64,000 nt of DNA, taken from the NCBI GenBank assembly GCA_008360975.2, contig CM039179.1, positions 58,070,666 to 58,134,665 on the forward strand. The letters run 5' to 3'. The position numbers and the translations under genes were made by a program. Numbering within the stretch: the first letter of the stretch is position 1; every line of letters begins with the position of its first letter. This DNA comes from Lichenostomus cassidix. Taxonomy: Eukaryota; Chordata; Aves; Passeriformes; Meliphagidae. The notes beneath the pieces were generated by a model. That model saw only the letters and a program-made list of their open reading frames with translations, ran no database searches and had not been told where the DNA came from. Below, piece after piece: positions 36,492 through 46,755 of this stretch.

Positions 36492-37052
36492 TGTAGCATT
36501 GTGTCTGCAGGTTTCAGTGGAAGCAGGCACCACAGTTAGAGATGATTGCCACTGCACATCTCCCTTCCCCTATCCCATATTGAGTTAAGAGCTAGAAAGT
36601 TCTACTTTGTTCCCTCTAGCCGAGTTTCCCCATTGGGTTTCAAAATTCTGTACCTTCCCTCCTCATGTCCCCATTCCCTGGAGTCCCTGTCAATCCCGTA
36701 TCCCTCGTGCTCCTATAGGTTCTCCTGTGTAAACCTCTCCCATCCCGCAGTCCCTCTTAACCCCTTGTACGGAGACATTGGGGGCTCTGAATCCAGCCGT
36801 CTCCAGCCCTCGTGTCCCTTCCCAGTTCCATCTGCCTTCTCCGCCCCGTCGTTCCTACCAATAAACCCTGGATTCCGAGAACCGAGAGACTGCGTTTCTT
36901 TCATATCTCCCCATCTCCTGCTGGGCTCTGTCCCTGCGGCACTCCGTGCCTGCTCCCGCAGGCTTCACTGCAGTGCCCGATCCAGCGCGTGGGGTCGCGG
37001 TGGCTTGCCTGCCTCCGTGTGACTTCGGGGCTAGCCGCCTGACGCAGTCACA
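36492..37052 (+). mobile_element. Solo LTR, endogenous retrovirus, ERVK-like (6-bp target duplication)
   Basis: A 561-bp block begins TGTAGCATTG and ends GCAGTCACA, giving the standard TG...CA ends. It is flanked by a perfect 6-bp duplication, CCTTTC, at 36486-36491 and 37053-37058. A polyadenylation signal AATAAA lies at 36860-36865, followed by the R/U5-type stretch CCGAGAACCGAGAGACTGCG and a CpG-rich U5 with GTGCCCGATCCAGCGCGTGG. This makes it a forward-oriented LTR. Six-base duplications are typical of the beta-retrovirus-like ERVK class. No second LTR or internal gag-pol sequence is nearby, so it is a solo LTR left by LTR-LTR recombination. The 158-aa frame at 36546-37022 and its neighbours are chance frames inside it. 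The clean duplication and retained CpGs suggest a fairly recent insertion. Confidence 0.9.
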
Positions 37053-38317
37053 CCTTTCTTGCTAGAAATCAAAAAACTAAGAGAAGCTTTTCATTCTTTA
37101 TTTGCAAATTCAATTCTAAAACTTCTTGCATTTTTATTACAGAAATCAAATCACACCTATCAGAAACTTCAAAGTTCCATATATTTTATTTTAGCCATTA
37201 GCCTGGTAAGCAATATTCTGCAGAGTTAGCTCTGATTCCATTCCAAACTGCAAAGCTCATTAGCTACAATGTTTTGATGTGCTTTTATCCTTCATTAGTA
37301 TTTTGGAGCTTTTTTTCCCTCTTCACTTTACCTCTTTATTGCAAAGCATCTCACTCTTTTCTAATTTATGTATAGTTGTGCCCAGCCTCAAAATGTCATT
37401 AAGTTGATAGGTCACACTTTAAATTAAGTTTGTCATATAAAAGTGTAATTTAGATCCAATAAAACAGTTATTACCACTTTTAATTAGGAAAAGTAGGAGT
37501 CGGGTCTGTCTGAGAGACATTCTTAGACATAACCATGCAGAGAGCCAGGCTGCATGTTTTCTCATTCAAGTAGAATCACTGATTATTGCAGCAGCCCTAT
37601 TCAAATTCAGCTGAGGGTGCATTCGTCTGTCAGCGGAACAAAACTCAATTAAGAAAAGAAAGATATTTGGAAATTACAGTTTCAAGTGTTCAGTGGATCT
37701 CGAGTTTTAGTTGATTGCAATGGTGCTGTCTCAGATTTAATGAATGTGCAATGTCCCCTTTGCAAGTGGTTACAGATGCATTCTTGCAACATCCAAGATT
37801 ATGCAACTGGGATAAAGACTATTGATCCATCTAAAAGCAATGGATTTTTTTCCCTCCAGTTGGTTAATCACACCTGTCGTGCCCTGAGCAACAACTTGTT
37901 ATCTGTTCATACCTGACAGTTTAAAAAGTAAAGGTAAACACAGCAATAATTTACAGTCATTGTTGAAGGGAGATACATCTGGAATGGCAAATTTAGTTCT
38001 GTGTGGTATGAAGCAGGATATGTAGGATATAACACAGGATAAAGATGTGGAATTTGCAAAATGTCTGCAATTGACAAGTCTGCTTGTGCCGAGTGTTACT
38101 GTTCCTCTCCATTGTATCAGCAGTGAATACATTTCTTGTTTAACAAGGAAGCTAATAAAATACCTTTGAAAGTATAATAATCATAAAGTGACACTCTTTT
38201 TATTTGAGAGAATATTTCTAGTCACAAATGCACAGGTTTTAGGTTACTGCAGCTGTACTGAGTTTAAGAATGCCTGTGGCACAGACCCATCTGCAGTTCT
38301 AATCAGTCACCTAGGTG
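37053..38317. other. Non-coding sequence, candidate conserved element, no gene seen
   Basis: Unique DNA right after the LTR. The part at about 37180-37910 has high sequence complexity, few simple runs, and motif-like words such as TTTTAATTAGG, AGGTCACACTTTAAAT and CAGCTGAGGGTGCATTC. Short frames at 37686-37916 (+) and 37899-38132 (-) are isolated. I suggest a possible conserved non-coding element, which only comparison with other bird genomes can settle. Confidence 0.45.
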
Positions 38318-38320
38318 TTT

Positions 38321-38400
38321 TTTATACAAATTGGTTTTTGTATAAAAATTGTATAATTTTTATACAAATTTTTATACAATATGCAGTGTCTTTTATACAA
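38321..38400. repeat. Cluster of TTTATACAA words with a 14-bp inverted repeat
   Basis: TTTATACAA occurs at 38321-38329, 38359-38367, 38371-38379 and 38392-38400. An inverted copy lies at 38338-38346. The inverted pair extends to perfect 14-bp arms: TTTGTATAAAAATT at 38337-38350 and AATTTTTATACAAA at 38355-38368, with spacer GTAT. It would form a stable AT hairpin. No transposon family recognised. Confidence 0.9.
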
Positions 38401-38404
38401 AAAT

Positions 38405-41400
38405 ACTAATGTGCTTGTAGCTGAAGAACAAGGATTCTTTCTTTCATCAGAACAGCTAAATATAGAAGAGAACATCAGTGAGAAAATAAACAGTTTATCT
38501 GAAAGCAAATACATATATAACACACAAAAAAGTGATATTTACCTTAAGATATAGACGTTAATTATTTTATTTAATAATGCTATCTGGAGGTGTCTTTGCA
38601 ATTCTGGAGGAACAATATCCCACCTTTTTGCAACATATTATACTACATGAAATTACTTTTTTGCTTTTGGCTGCATGTTTTATATATAGACATACAGACA
38701 GGTAGCTATATATATACTTATATACACATATATTTACACACATACATACACATGTGAGTATACAGTCAGAGTGACTTTCCAAGAGTGCACTTTCCAAAGC
38801 TGTTGCATTTTCAAAGGACTGACTGAGTGTTAAATGTCAGTATTTTGGAAAACTAGGTATAAATTTTATATCTTTAGTCACCAGATATTCTTGTTATCTC
38901 ATATTTTCCATACAGCTGCTTCTTAAAGTATTAGAGTGGCAAGGTTATGTGCTGTAGTAGTTCGTCTGTAAGGGGAAGTGATCAGCTCACCTCTGTAATT
39001 GCTTTTCTAGAGCTCCAGGCATAGATTTGCTATGAACCTTTAATTCCCTCTCATACACCACCTACTACATCTTGTCTCCTGCTCTGTTCCTATGGCATAG
39101 GTACAATTCATTTTCCCAGCATTTTGTTGCAACGTCTGCCTGGCTCCACAATCTTACATGCTGGATGCAATAAATCAAAAACAAGCAGAATTTCCCAAGA
39201 GTCTAGGATAGATTGTTTTTTTCAAAGTTAAACTCCGTTCTGTCCTCTTGCCTAATATATGCCCTGATATTGAGAAAGTCCCCTTTCATGAAACCACATT
39301 CAGTTCAACCTCTATTTGCATCTGCCTCTGCATTTGTTGAACAAAATACCGAAGATTTACCTCTCCTAATGCACCCTATTATTCTGGTCTTGAGAATAGC
39401 CAAGAAATGATCCCCAGGGACTGATGTAAGACTAAAGTAAGCATCTAGTGATATCCTTCTAGTCTTCATCTCTTTGTGGCTTAAAAAGAATTCCTTCTTG
39501 GATTTGTAGATAATGTGTACTCCTTACTTTATTTATATCTTTTATTTTTTACTATTTGTTCAGTCTTCTTTTTAACTATTTATGTTTTCAGCATCTGTAA
39601 GCTACGTCAGTGGTATGAAATTATACAGAGCCAGGAAACATTCCCAAACTGGAACTAGATCATCTGCTAAGCAGTTATAACAGTTGCTAGCACAGTTTTG
39701 GCTTGTACCAGTTAGAGCTCTTTCAAATAATTCCCAGTCACAATTTGGGAGTTAGGCACAAGCTAACCATTCCAAAGCTAGACCATTCCCAATAGGTAGT
39801 TTGGATGCAGTTATTCTGTCTTGGAGGCTACAAGAGTTTAGTGCAAATACTAGCTGATCCTTGCCAGTTAGCCTCAGTGCCAGAAAATTATCATCTAAGT
39901 GTATCTATGTCTAGGATATCTAGTCTGAATTTCCACATATAGCTAGAAATTATCCAGTTTAATCCTGATTTGTACTAAAACCAATGTTGTCAGACCATTT
40001 CTAATCTACTACCACATATTTTTTTAATTTCACATTTCCTAATTATTGTTTATTTATCTTGCTCATATAATTGCTAATCCACATAACCAGAAGTATAAAA
40101 TAGCTGCAGTATTAAGAAATAAGCTAAGGGCTATATCTGAGGCTAATGTAGCAGAAAACTAAAGCCAGATGAGGTGTCTTTACTTAAATGTGGTGATTTA
40201 CTTAATTATTATTTTTAGAAAAAATGTATTGAGAAAGTGTTCAGATGTGTAGCATTTAAGTACATATAAAATATTAGGATAAACAATTAAATTTATTAGA
40301 AGATAAGGTAATTGCCTGAGAAGTGGAGTGCCTGTGTCTTTAATAGCATGTTAGCATACTGCTATATCTAGTAACTCAGGAAATATTTGGAATATTTTAT
40401 TAAAAATATGCTTTCTGAAATTCAGCTGTCAGATATATTAATCTGGAGGACAGCCAGGCTCTCTGATCCTATTAACCACATTTGAAAACCCTCATATGGC
40501 TGGAAAAACATAAGATCCATACCACGTTTCAGAACAGTAATAAGGGAATTCTGTGAGTAAATCACCATTGAAGAATTGAAAGTCTTCTATCCCTGGACCA
40601 GCAGGTGCCAGGGGACAGGGGTAACCTGGTAACTTTGGCCTGATAATTCTGAGGACCCCACACTCTCCCACAGCTGGGACTTTGATTCACTCAGAAGCTT
40701 TGAGCCAAGACCTCTCTGTTGATAGCTATGTGATGAATCCCCAGCATGGGAATTCTTGAACTGCTGAGGAGTCACCACTTTCCCACCACGCTCAAAATTC
40801 ACACTTCACATTATAATAAAACAACTAAAAAAGCTTGTCTATGGTCTAGATGAGAATGTTAACAAACCCACACTCTTATCACAGGGCTACATTCATCACA
40901 AGGTCTTTCTTTCTGCTATTCTGGTCTGTAAGAAGAAAAGGGATGGTATTTTTTATTAGACACAAATTATAGTGATAAGGATAAATAAAACAAGGATAAA
41001 AGTTTCTAAGTACAGTAGTTTTTAACGTACTTTTCAGTTCCACCTAGTGAGGTCAAAATTTATACCAGCCTGTTCTAATGCCAGAAATGGCCAAGAGATA
41101 ATTAGCTAACTATAAATTAAAAATAATTATTATGCCTCTCTGTTGAGTCTAATAGTATGTATGTAGCTTGAGTTAATAGAGCAAGTTCTAAAAAGCATCC
41201 AATATTTATATGGGGATAGAGAGAAAAAGGATTCACTAATTCTCAGAGGAATTTTTTCAGGGAGTATATCACCTTTATTGTTCACAGTTTTGATTTAGCT
41301 TATTTCTAGTTTGAATATGGCTGGCTCTAGGCTGGCTTCAGATTTTAGCCAAGAATTTATTTGACTCCCTCCATTAAAGAGTGCTGACATTGCCTCTGGT

Positions 41401-41405
41401 CTGTC
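38405..41405. other. AT-rich non-coding sequence, no gene seen
   Basis: Unique-looking DNA with a TA/CA-rich simple tract at about 38680-38765. A GC-richer patch at 40580-40800 holds a 71-aa reverse frame (40587-40802) and may be an unrecognised repeat remnant. No gene supported. Confidence 0.6.
38680..38765. repeat. TATA/CATA-rich simple sequence
   Basis: Runs of TATATATA, ATACACATATAT and ACACACATACATACACAT, interrupted by non-repeat bases. Confidence 0.85.
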
Positions 41406-42453
41406 TGTATTGTGTTTGTGTGGCAAGGCTTTGGTAGCAAGGGAGCTGCAGAGGTGGATTCTGTGAGAAGTCCCCATAAGCCTCCCCCATGTCTGACAGA
41501 GGCAATGCCAGCCAGCTCCAAGGAAGGTGTGCCCCTGGCCAAGGCCAAGCCCATCAGAAACAAGGCTGGTGCCTCTGGGAATGACACACTGAAGAAGGAG
41601 GAGAAAAACTGTGCAACAGCAACCAGAGAGAGAAGTGGGAGTATTTGAGAGAAACAGCCCTGCAGACACCAAGGTGAGGAAGTGAGGAACAGCAGGTGTC
41701 CCAGGGGCCTGAGCTCAGACTCCCCTGCAGCCCAGGGTGCAGACCATGGTGAGGCAGGATGTGCCCGTGCAGCCTGTGGAGATCCAGGTGGAGCAGATAC
41801 GCATCTGCAGCCTGTGAAGGACCTCACACTAGAGCAGATGGATGCCTGAAAGAGGCTGTGACTCCATGGGAAGTCTACACAGGAGCAGTCCTGTGGAGAG
41901 AGGACCCCATGCTAGAGCAACTCTGCTGGCAGGACTTGTGAGTCCTGTGCAGGATCCAGGCAGGAGAAGCTTGCTCCTCAAAGACTGCACCCCATGGGAA
42001 GGACTCACATTGAAATAGTTTGTGGAAGAGCATCTCCCACGTTGGAGCAGGGGAAAAGTGTGAGAAGCCTTCTCACTGAGGAGGAAGGGCAGCAGAGACA
42101 GCACGTGATGAACTGTTCACAGCTGCCATTCCCCATCCCCCTGCACCACTGAAGGGAGGAGGTAGTCAATTTGTGAGTGAAGCTGAGCCAAGGAAGAGGG
42201 AAGGGGTGGGAAAAGGTGTTTTAAGATTTCGGGTGATTTTTGATTACGCTACTCTGATTTGATTGATAACAAAATAAATTAATTTTCTCCAAGCCAAGTC
42301 TGTTTTACCGTGACACTAACTAGTGAGTGATCTCTGTCTTTATTTGACCCATAACCCTTTCATTATATTATCTTTTCCCTGTACAGTTGAGGAGGGGAAT
42401 GATAGAGTGGATTTGGGGAGCAACTGATGCCCAGACAAGGTCATCCCACTTCA
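41406..42453 (+). mobile_element. Long (~1.05 kb) endogenous retroviral solo LTR, forward strand
   Basis: I recognise this as one of the long avian ERV LTRs. It starts near TGTATTGTGTTTGTGTGGCA, passes GCAACAGCAACCAGAGAGAG and GAAACAGCCCTGCAGACACC, then a block of degenerate sub-repeats built on CCATGGGAAGG and CTRGAGCA (about 41850-42060). AATAAA lies at 42273-42278, and it closes with GTCATCCCACTTCA. The candidate 5-bp target copies CTGTC (41401-41405) and CTGAC (42454-42458) differ at one base, so the ends are probable, not certain. The frames at 41295-41672 and 41357-41827 (-), 41412-41648 (+) and 41829-42104 (-) are shadows. No internal retroviral genes flank it. Family name not assigned. 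Confidence 0.82.
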
Positions 42454-42458
42454 CTGAC

Positions 42459-43590
42459 ACTGATAAACCAAAACATGAAAGAAAGACTCCGACCCTGTGA
42501 TTTCAGCAGGATTGAGTGAAAGTAGAAACAGAGTTGCTCAAAATGAAAAAAAGAAAAAAAAGAAGTTCACACATACAAGCACAAATATCTTCAATAATTA
42601 GCAATAACAGCAAGGGGAACACAATTACAGGCAGACTAAATTGCTTTTTATTTAAATGTTCTCTTTTTAAAATGTATCCCAGTGTGAAAGTCCCTCTTTA
42701 AATTAGTGAGAGCATGCATAATCTCAATGTCTCCACTGGGGGTTGTAAGAATATATGTTCTCTCACTTGCTTAGTTGTGCATTTAGGGGATTAGGAGAAA
42801 ATTATACAGCCCTGGGTACTTTATAATGACAGATATCAATAGTAATTTAGCTAATTGAGTGTATTCCAGCTTTATTTTAATTTACTGGTGTTTTTCACTT
42901 TATTCTTTGTTATTTAGTTCTGCCTGAGTATTCCACTATAACTATAAGCCTTGACCCTGCAAACTCTTGCTCACAGAAATAGACTTTTCTTCCTGTATCA
43001 GGAAGGAGTTTTACAAGTACATCTGTAACCATTAAAGGACACTTAAAAAACTAGGGCAAAGAAATGCCTATCTCAGTTTCTAATACTTTTTCAATCTACC
43101 AAGAAAATAAATCCAAGAAATGTTTCTGTAAAAAAGAGAAAGTTTTTTAAAACATAAGCAGTTTCAGTTTTGTTCACCTCATTCAGCTTTGTGCTCTATT
43201 TTCCCCTTAAATACAAAATTAAACAACATGAGTGAAAATATCATTGAACTTCCAAATTTATAAGTACCTGATAGAATGTACTGAAAATAACTAGTTTTGC
43301 CAAGCTCTGATAAAAACAAAGAAATCACCCTGCTTGGAGATCATTCTTCATGTTTTACTGAATATTCTAAAGACACTACAAATTCACCTGAAGATAATAA
43401 TAAAATCTAAGTAGAACTACTATCAGTTCATAAGACAAGAAGGTGGTTAAAAAAATGAAGCATGATTTCTGCGGAGTATTTTCTGGAAGGATTAACCCCT
43501 GTAATTCTCACAGAGTATAAGACTTTGTCTCTTGCTATGGCTACCTTACTGTAACATCATTGTACTTCACAACTGTTACAGTATTTAACA
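42459..43590. other. Non-coding sequence between two LTRs, no gene seen
   Basis: Unique host-like DNA, not retroviral interior: I see no pol-like frame or polypurine tract leading into the next LTR, and the two LTRs are of different types. The stretch 42690-42960 includes AATGACAGATATCAATAG and TAATTTAGCTAATTGAG-type words and is a weak conserved-element candidate. Confidence 0.6.
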
Positions 43591-43596
43591 CAGCTA

Positions 43597-44178
43597 TGTA
43601 CTATTTTGAATTGGATAGAGTTCATTTTCTTCATGGAAGCTTATACCATGCTATCTTTTGGATTTTGTGTTGAAAATAGTGTTAGTTTAACTATCATTGA
43701 GCATTGCTTACACAGCATCAAGGCCTTTGTGGTTTCTGACCTTCCTGACAGCAAGAAGGCTGGGGGTGCACAAGAATTTGGGAGGGAATAGAGCTGGGAC
43801 AGCTGACCTCAGCTGGCCAAAGGGATATTCCAGATCATGTGACATCATGCTCAGCAAGAAAAGCTGCAGGAAAGAAGGAGAAAGCGAGAGAAATTTGGAG
43901 TGATAGCATTTCTCTTCTCAGCTTGTTACATGTGAACATGATTGAGCCCTGCCTTCTTAGAAATGGACAAGCACGTATCTGCCCATGGGAATTGGTGAAT
44001 GAATTCCGTACTTTGCTTTGTTTCTGCACACCTCTTTGCTTTATCTATTAAACTACTTTTATCTCAACTCACCATTTTTCATGATTTTGTTGTTCTGATT
44101 CTCTTCCCCATCCCAATTGTGGAGAGTGAACAAGTGGCAATGTGGGGCTGAGCTACACACCAGGGTTAAGCAACAACA
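43597..44178 (+). mobile_element. Solo LTR, endogenous retrovirus, forward strand
   Basis: I recognise the family text: ATTGGATAGAGTTCATTTTC, TTACACAGCATCAAGGCCTT, GGCTGGGGGTGCACAAGAAT, GGGACAGCTGACCTCAGCTG, CCAAAGGGATATTCC, TGACATCATGCTCAGCAAGA, then GAATTCCGTACTTTGCTTTG, ATTAAA (44047-44052, used as poly(A) signal) and TATCTCAACTCACC. It opens with TGTACTA and closes with CAACAACA. The flanks give CAGCTA (43591-43596) and CAGCTC (44179-44184), a 6-bp duplication with one mismatch, so boundaries are good to a base or two. Six bases would fit an ERVK-type integrase. No internal region present. Frames at 43606-43791 and 43839-44051 (+) and 43835-44029 (-) are shadows. Confidence 0.85.
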
Positions 44179-44184
44179 CAGCTC

Positions 44185-46266
44185 TGTGAATTAGCAGCTT
44201 TCTTTATTAGGTGGGAGAGCAAGAAGACCTATTGAATATCACTGAGCAAGTCTATGATTCCACAGTGAACAGAAGATCTCTTGCCATATGCTAGAAAGCA
44301 ACCCATTTTCCATTTTTCTGTAATCTGTTACTTCTGTTTGCAATGCACACCCAGAGAAAACAAACCATCCAAAAATGATAGAGTTTTCTTTGATAGCTGG
44401 AAAAGATGTAGGTCAATCTCCTCACAGATAATACTATACCAAAAAAATAAATTGCATTGGGGGTTTTGGAGGTACCTTGTGCAATCAATATTTTCAGATA
44501 TGTCTTTTAAAAGGTGGAAGACCTTGTTGTGATTTAATCACAATTCTTATTGTGATTAAAATGCTTTCCAAAAGTATTCCAAAACTAGAATTGCAAATAT
44601 GCTTTTGTGGTGCTTCAGTTTGCTTGTTTTGTTTGCAAGGCTGACCTCCCAATCATAGCAGTCACAGTTCCCTGAGTCTAAATAAAATCATATCTTCTCA
44701 GCCTGGGACTGCTGGAACAGAAGACACTGAACACATCCTTGATGTGATCCCCAGTGGTGATGTTAGTCCAGAAAATGCAGAACCCTGTGGCAGGCCAAAT
44801 AACCCTGCTGCTCTCTAGCACTGCAATATTGTTTTACTGAAACTCTTTATATGAAAGTTGGATACACTGCACTTTGAGTTCAACTATAATACTGACTATG
44901 ACTGAATTTTAGAAGAGCGCCTATAGTTTAAGTTAGACCATGTCCAAACACACCTCTGCTAATAGACATTAACAATTAAAATTACTTTATAGATATGTAC
45001 TGCCTATAGAAAACAATGGGTAGAAACCACTGTCATTCTACATCTTTTTCGTACAATAAAAAAAATAAATCCCATGGGATAGAAACATTCAAAATGGAAG
45101 TTTTCATAATAGAATCATGGAGCTGGCAATATTAAAAATATAGGTATTTTTGCCCTGGCAAATCCAGGGCATAACTTGGATTTTTATCAAAGTTTTTTAA
45201 AAGTCATTTAAATAATGTTTTTCTTGAATTTTACTGAACTTTGGAGGATCAGTAATGATGTAGAATTGTTAAAATATTAACAACATTAATAACCTGATGC
45301 CACAATATATTTCACCAATCTAACATTGTAGAAAAACAAAAACCAAACCCTCAATAACTTTGAGGATAACATTTCTCCTTCTGTGGACTGTACTGAAGGG
45401 GAAAACAGCAATTTAGTGCATGTGGAAACCCAGAGTGTCTTTGGTTGCAGGCTGGAAAGTTGATGCAGCCTTCTAGACCATACCCCAGTTATACACTGAG
45501 CTGCCTGCTCCTCAAATCCATGAGAACTCCATGCAATATTGGCACGTAGTTCATCCATCTATAAGCTGTAATAAGTCAGTGCATGATTGTTTCCTACAGT
45601 ATATTCTCAAGTGCTTTATCCAGTATAGTATTAAATTATTCACATGGTGGGCTCCCAGTACTTCCTCAGGGAGATTTCTATGGACTAATAGACCCCACAG
45701 GAAGTTTTATGGATATAAAGTCTGCATTTTTCTTGGCTCATTTTCATTCGGTTGTTTCTAGTTAAGTTCCTTGGACCTCTCTAAGCAAATCCTACGAATC
45801 CTAGGTGTTTACACCATTCAATTGCTTGCAGACAGATATTGCATGCTCTTGTAATGTGTCTGGCCAGCAGTACTCACTTTCTTATTTTTAACTCTTTCTT
45901 CATAATCTGTCTTTCTCAGTGCATTTTTCAATTGAGTTTCTTGACATAATAGTTAGTTGTGAATGGGTGGATTAACAGCTATCTTGAAAATACCTACTTT
46001 AATATGCAAAATATATGGACTAAGGACTAACTTAAAAACCTTGGCTCATACTTCCTTAAATACTTATTTTATCATCCAGCATCAAGTATGTTTTGAAAAA
46101 TTGATGTCCTTAGTGAGAACACACCAACAGCTGAAAACTGAAGTCCCTCTTGTGAGTTGATGCTCTAATGATTCTCTCTCTTAGTATCAATCTTATGCCA
46201 TTAATTTTCTGAAATGAATCATATTGACAAGCATGTCCACAAGTTATTTAGCTGTGACCTGCCTCT
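44185..46266. other. AT-rich non-coding sequence, no gene seen
   Basis: Unique-looking DNA with the inverted repeat at 44533-44560. Short frames on both strands (44281-44532 +, 45286-45558 -, 45531-45761 +) carry no recognised domain. A GC-richer stretch at 44690-44830 could be an old repeat remnant I cannot name. Confidence 0.65.
44533..44560. repeat. Perfect 12-bp inverted repeat with 4-nt spacer
   Basis: TTTAATCACAAT at 44533-44544 and ATTGTGATTAAA at 44549-44560 are exact reverse complements. A further TTGTGATTTAATCACAA at 44527-44543 overlaps the left arm and is itself nearly palindromic, so three TGTGATT words lie within 35 bp in alternating orientation. Confidence 0.88.
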
Positions 46267-46271
46267 AGTTT

Positions 46272-46750
46272 TGTATTAGTTTGAAAACAAACCAGTGGGA
46301 GATCACAAGTCATGTTTAAAATTTAATAGGAAAAATTAAAAATAAGTGAAATAATACAAGGAAAAGCACTGACACAGTCAGATACAACCTGACACCCTGT
46401 TAGGGTGGTGGTAGCAGTCCAAATGAAATAGCTCAGTTGAAGCAGTGATCCTGTGGAAGGTCTGATCTCCTCCTGAAGATCCAGTAGCAGCTCTTGTCCT
46501 CTAGGAACCCAGTAGACAGGGCTGACTTGGGCAGTTCCAAGGCCAGGTTATATCCAGGTGGGAATGCTTGGCTCCTCCCTCCTGGGCAGAGCATCTCACA
46601 GTAGGATGAGATAAATCCATGAGTCATGTGGTGGGTCCTTGATGGCCCATTGTCTGTTATCAGGGGTGAGTCATAGCAGGAGATAACAGCTAATGGCCCA
46701 CAGCTGGTGGTAATAGAATGCTAAATACATCTATATTGTAACCTAGGGCA
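46272..46750 (-). mobile_element. Solo LTR, ERVL-like (5-bp target duplication), reverse strand
   Basis: A 479-bp element with perfect 5-bp target copies AGTTT at 46267-46271 and 46751-46755. Read on the reverse strand it begins TGCCCTAGGTTACAATATAG and ends AACAAACC-rich sequence closing ...CTAATACA, giving TG...CA ends. On that strand there is a GGATATAA box (complement of 46549-46556), the family block GAGGACAAGAGCTGCTACTG, CACCCTAACAGGGTGTCAGG, and an ATTAAA signal (complement of 46322-46327). Five-base duplications fit the ERVL class, as does the remembered family text. No interior or partner LTR is seen. The reverse frame 46433-46627 lies within U3/R and is not a gene. Confidence 0.9.
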
Positions 46751-46755
46751 AGTTT

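Noticed and set aside
36546..37022. 158-codon forward frame, the longest in the window
   Set aside because: It lies wholly inside the solo LTR at 36492-37052, whose GC-rich U3/U5 has few stops. No protein domain is recognisable.
41357..41827. 156-codon reverse frame
   Set aside because: It is antisense to the LTR at 41406-42453 and overlaps other frames; a compositional shadow.
41406..44178. One provirus bounded by two LTRs
   Set aside because: The two LTRs are different in sequence and length, each has its own candidate target duplication, and no retroviral interior is seen between them.
45100..45135. CR1 tail remnant (AATAGAATCATGGAG)
   Set aside because: Only about 15 bases resemble a CR1 3' end and no body follows on either side.
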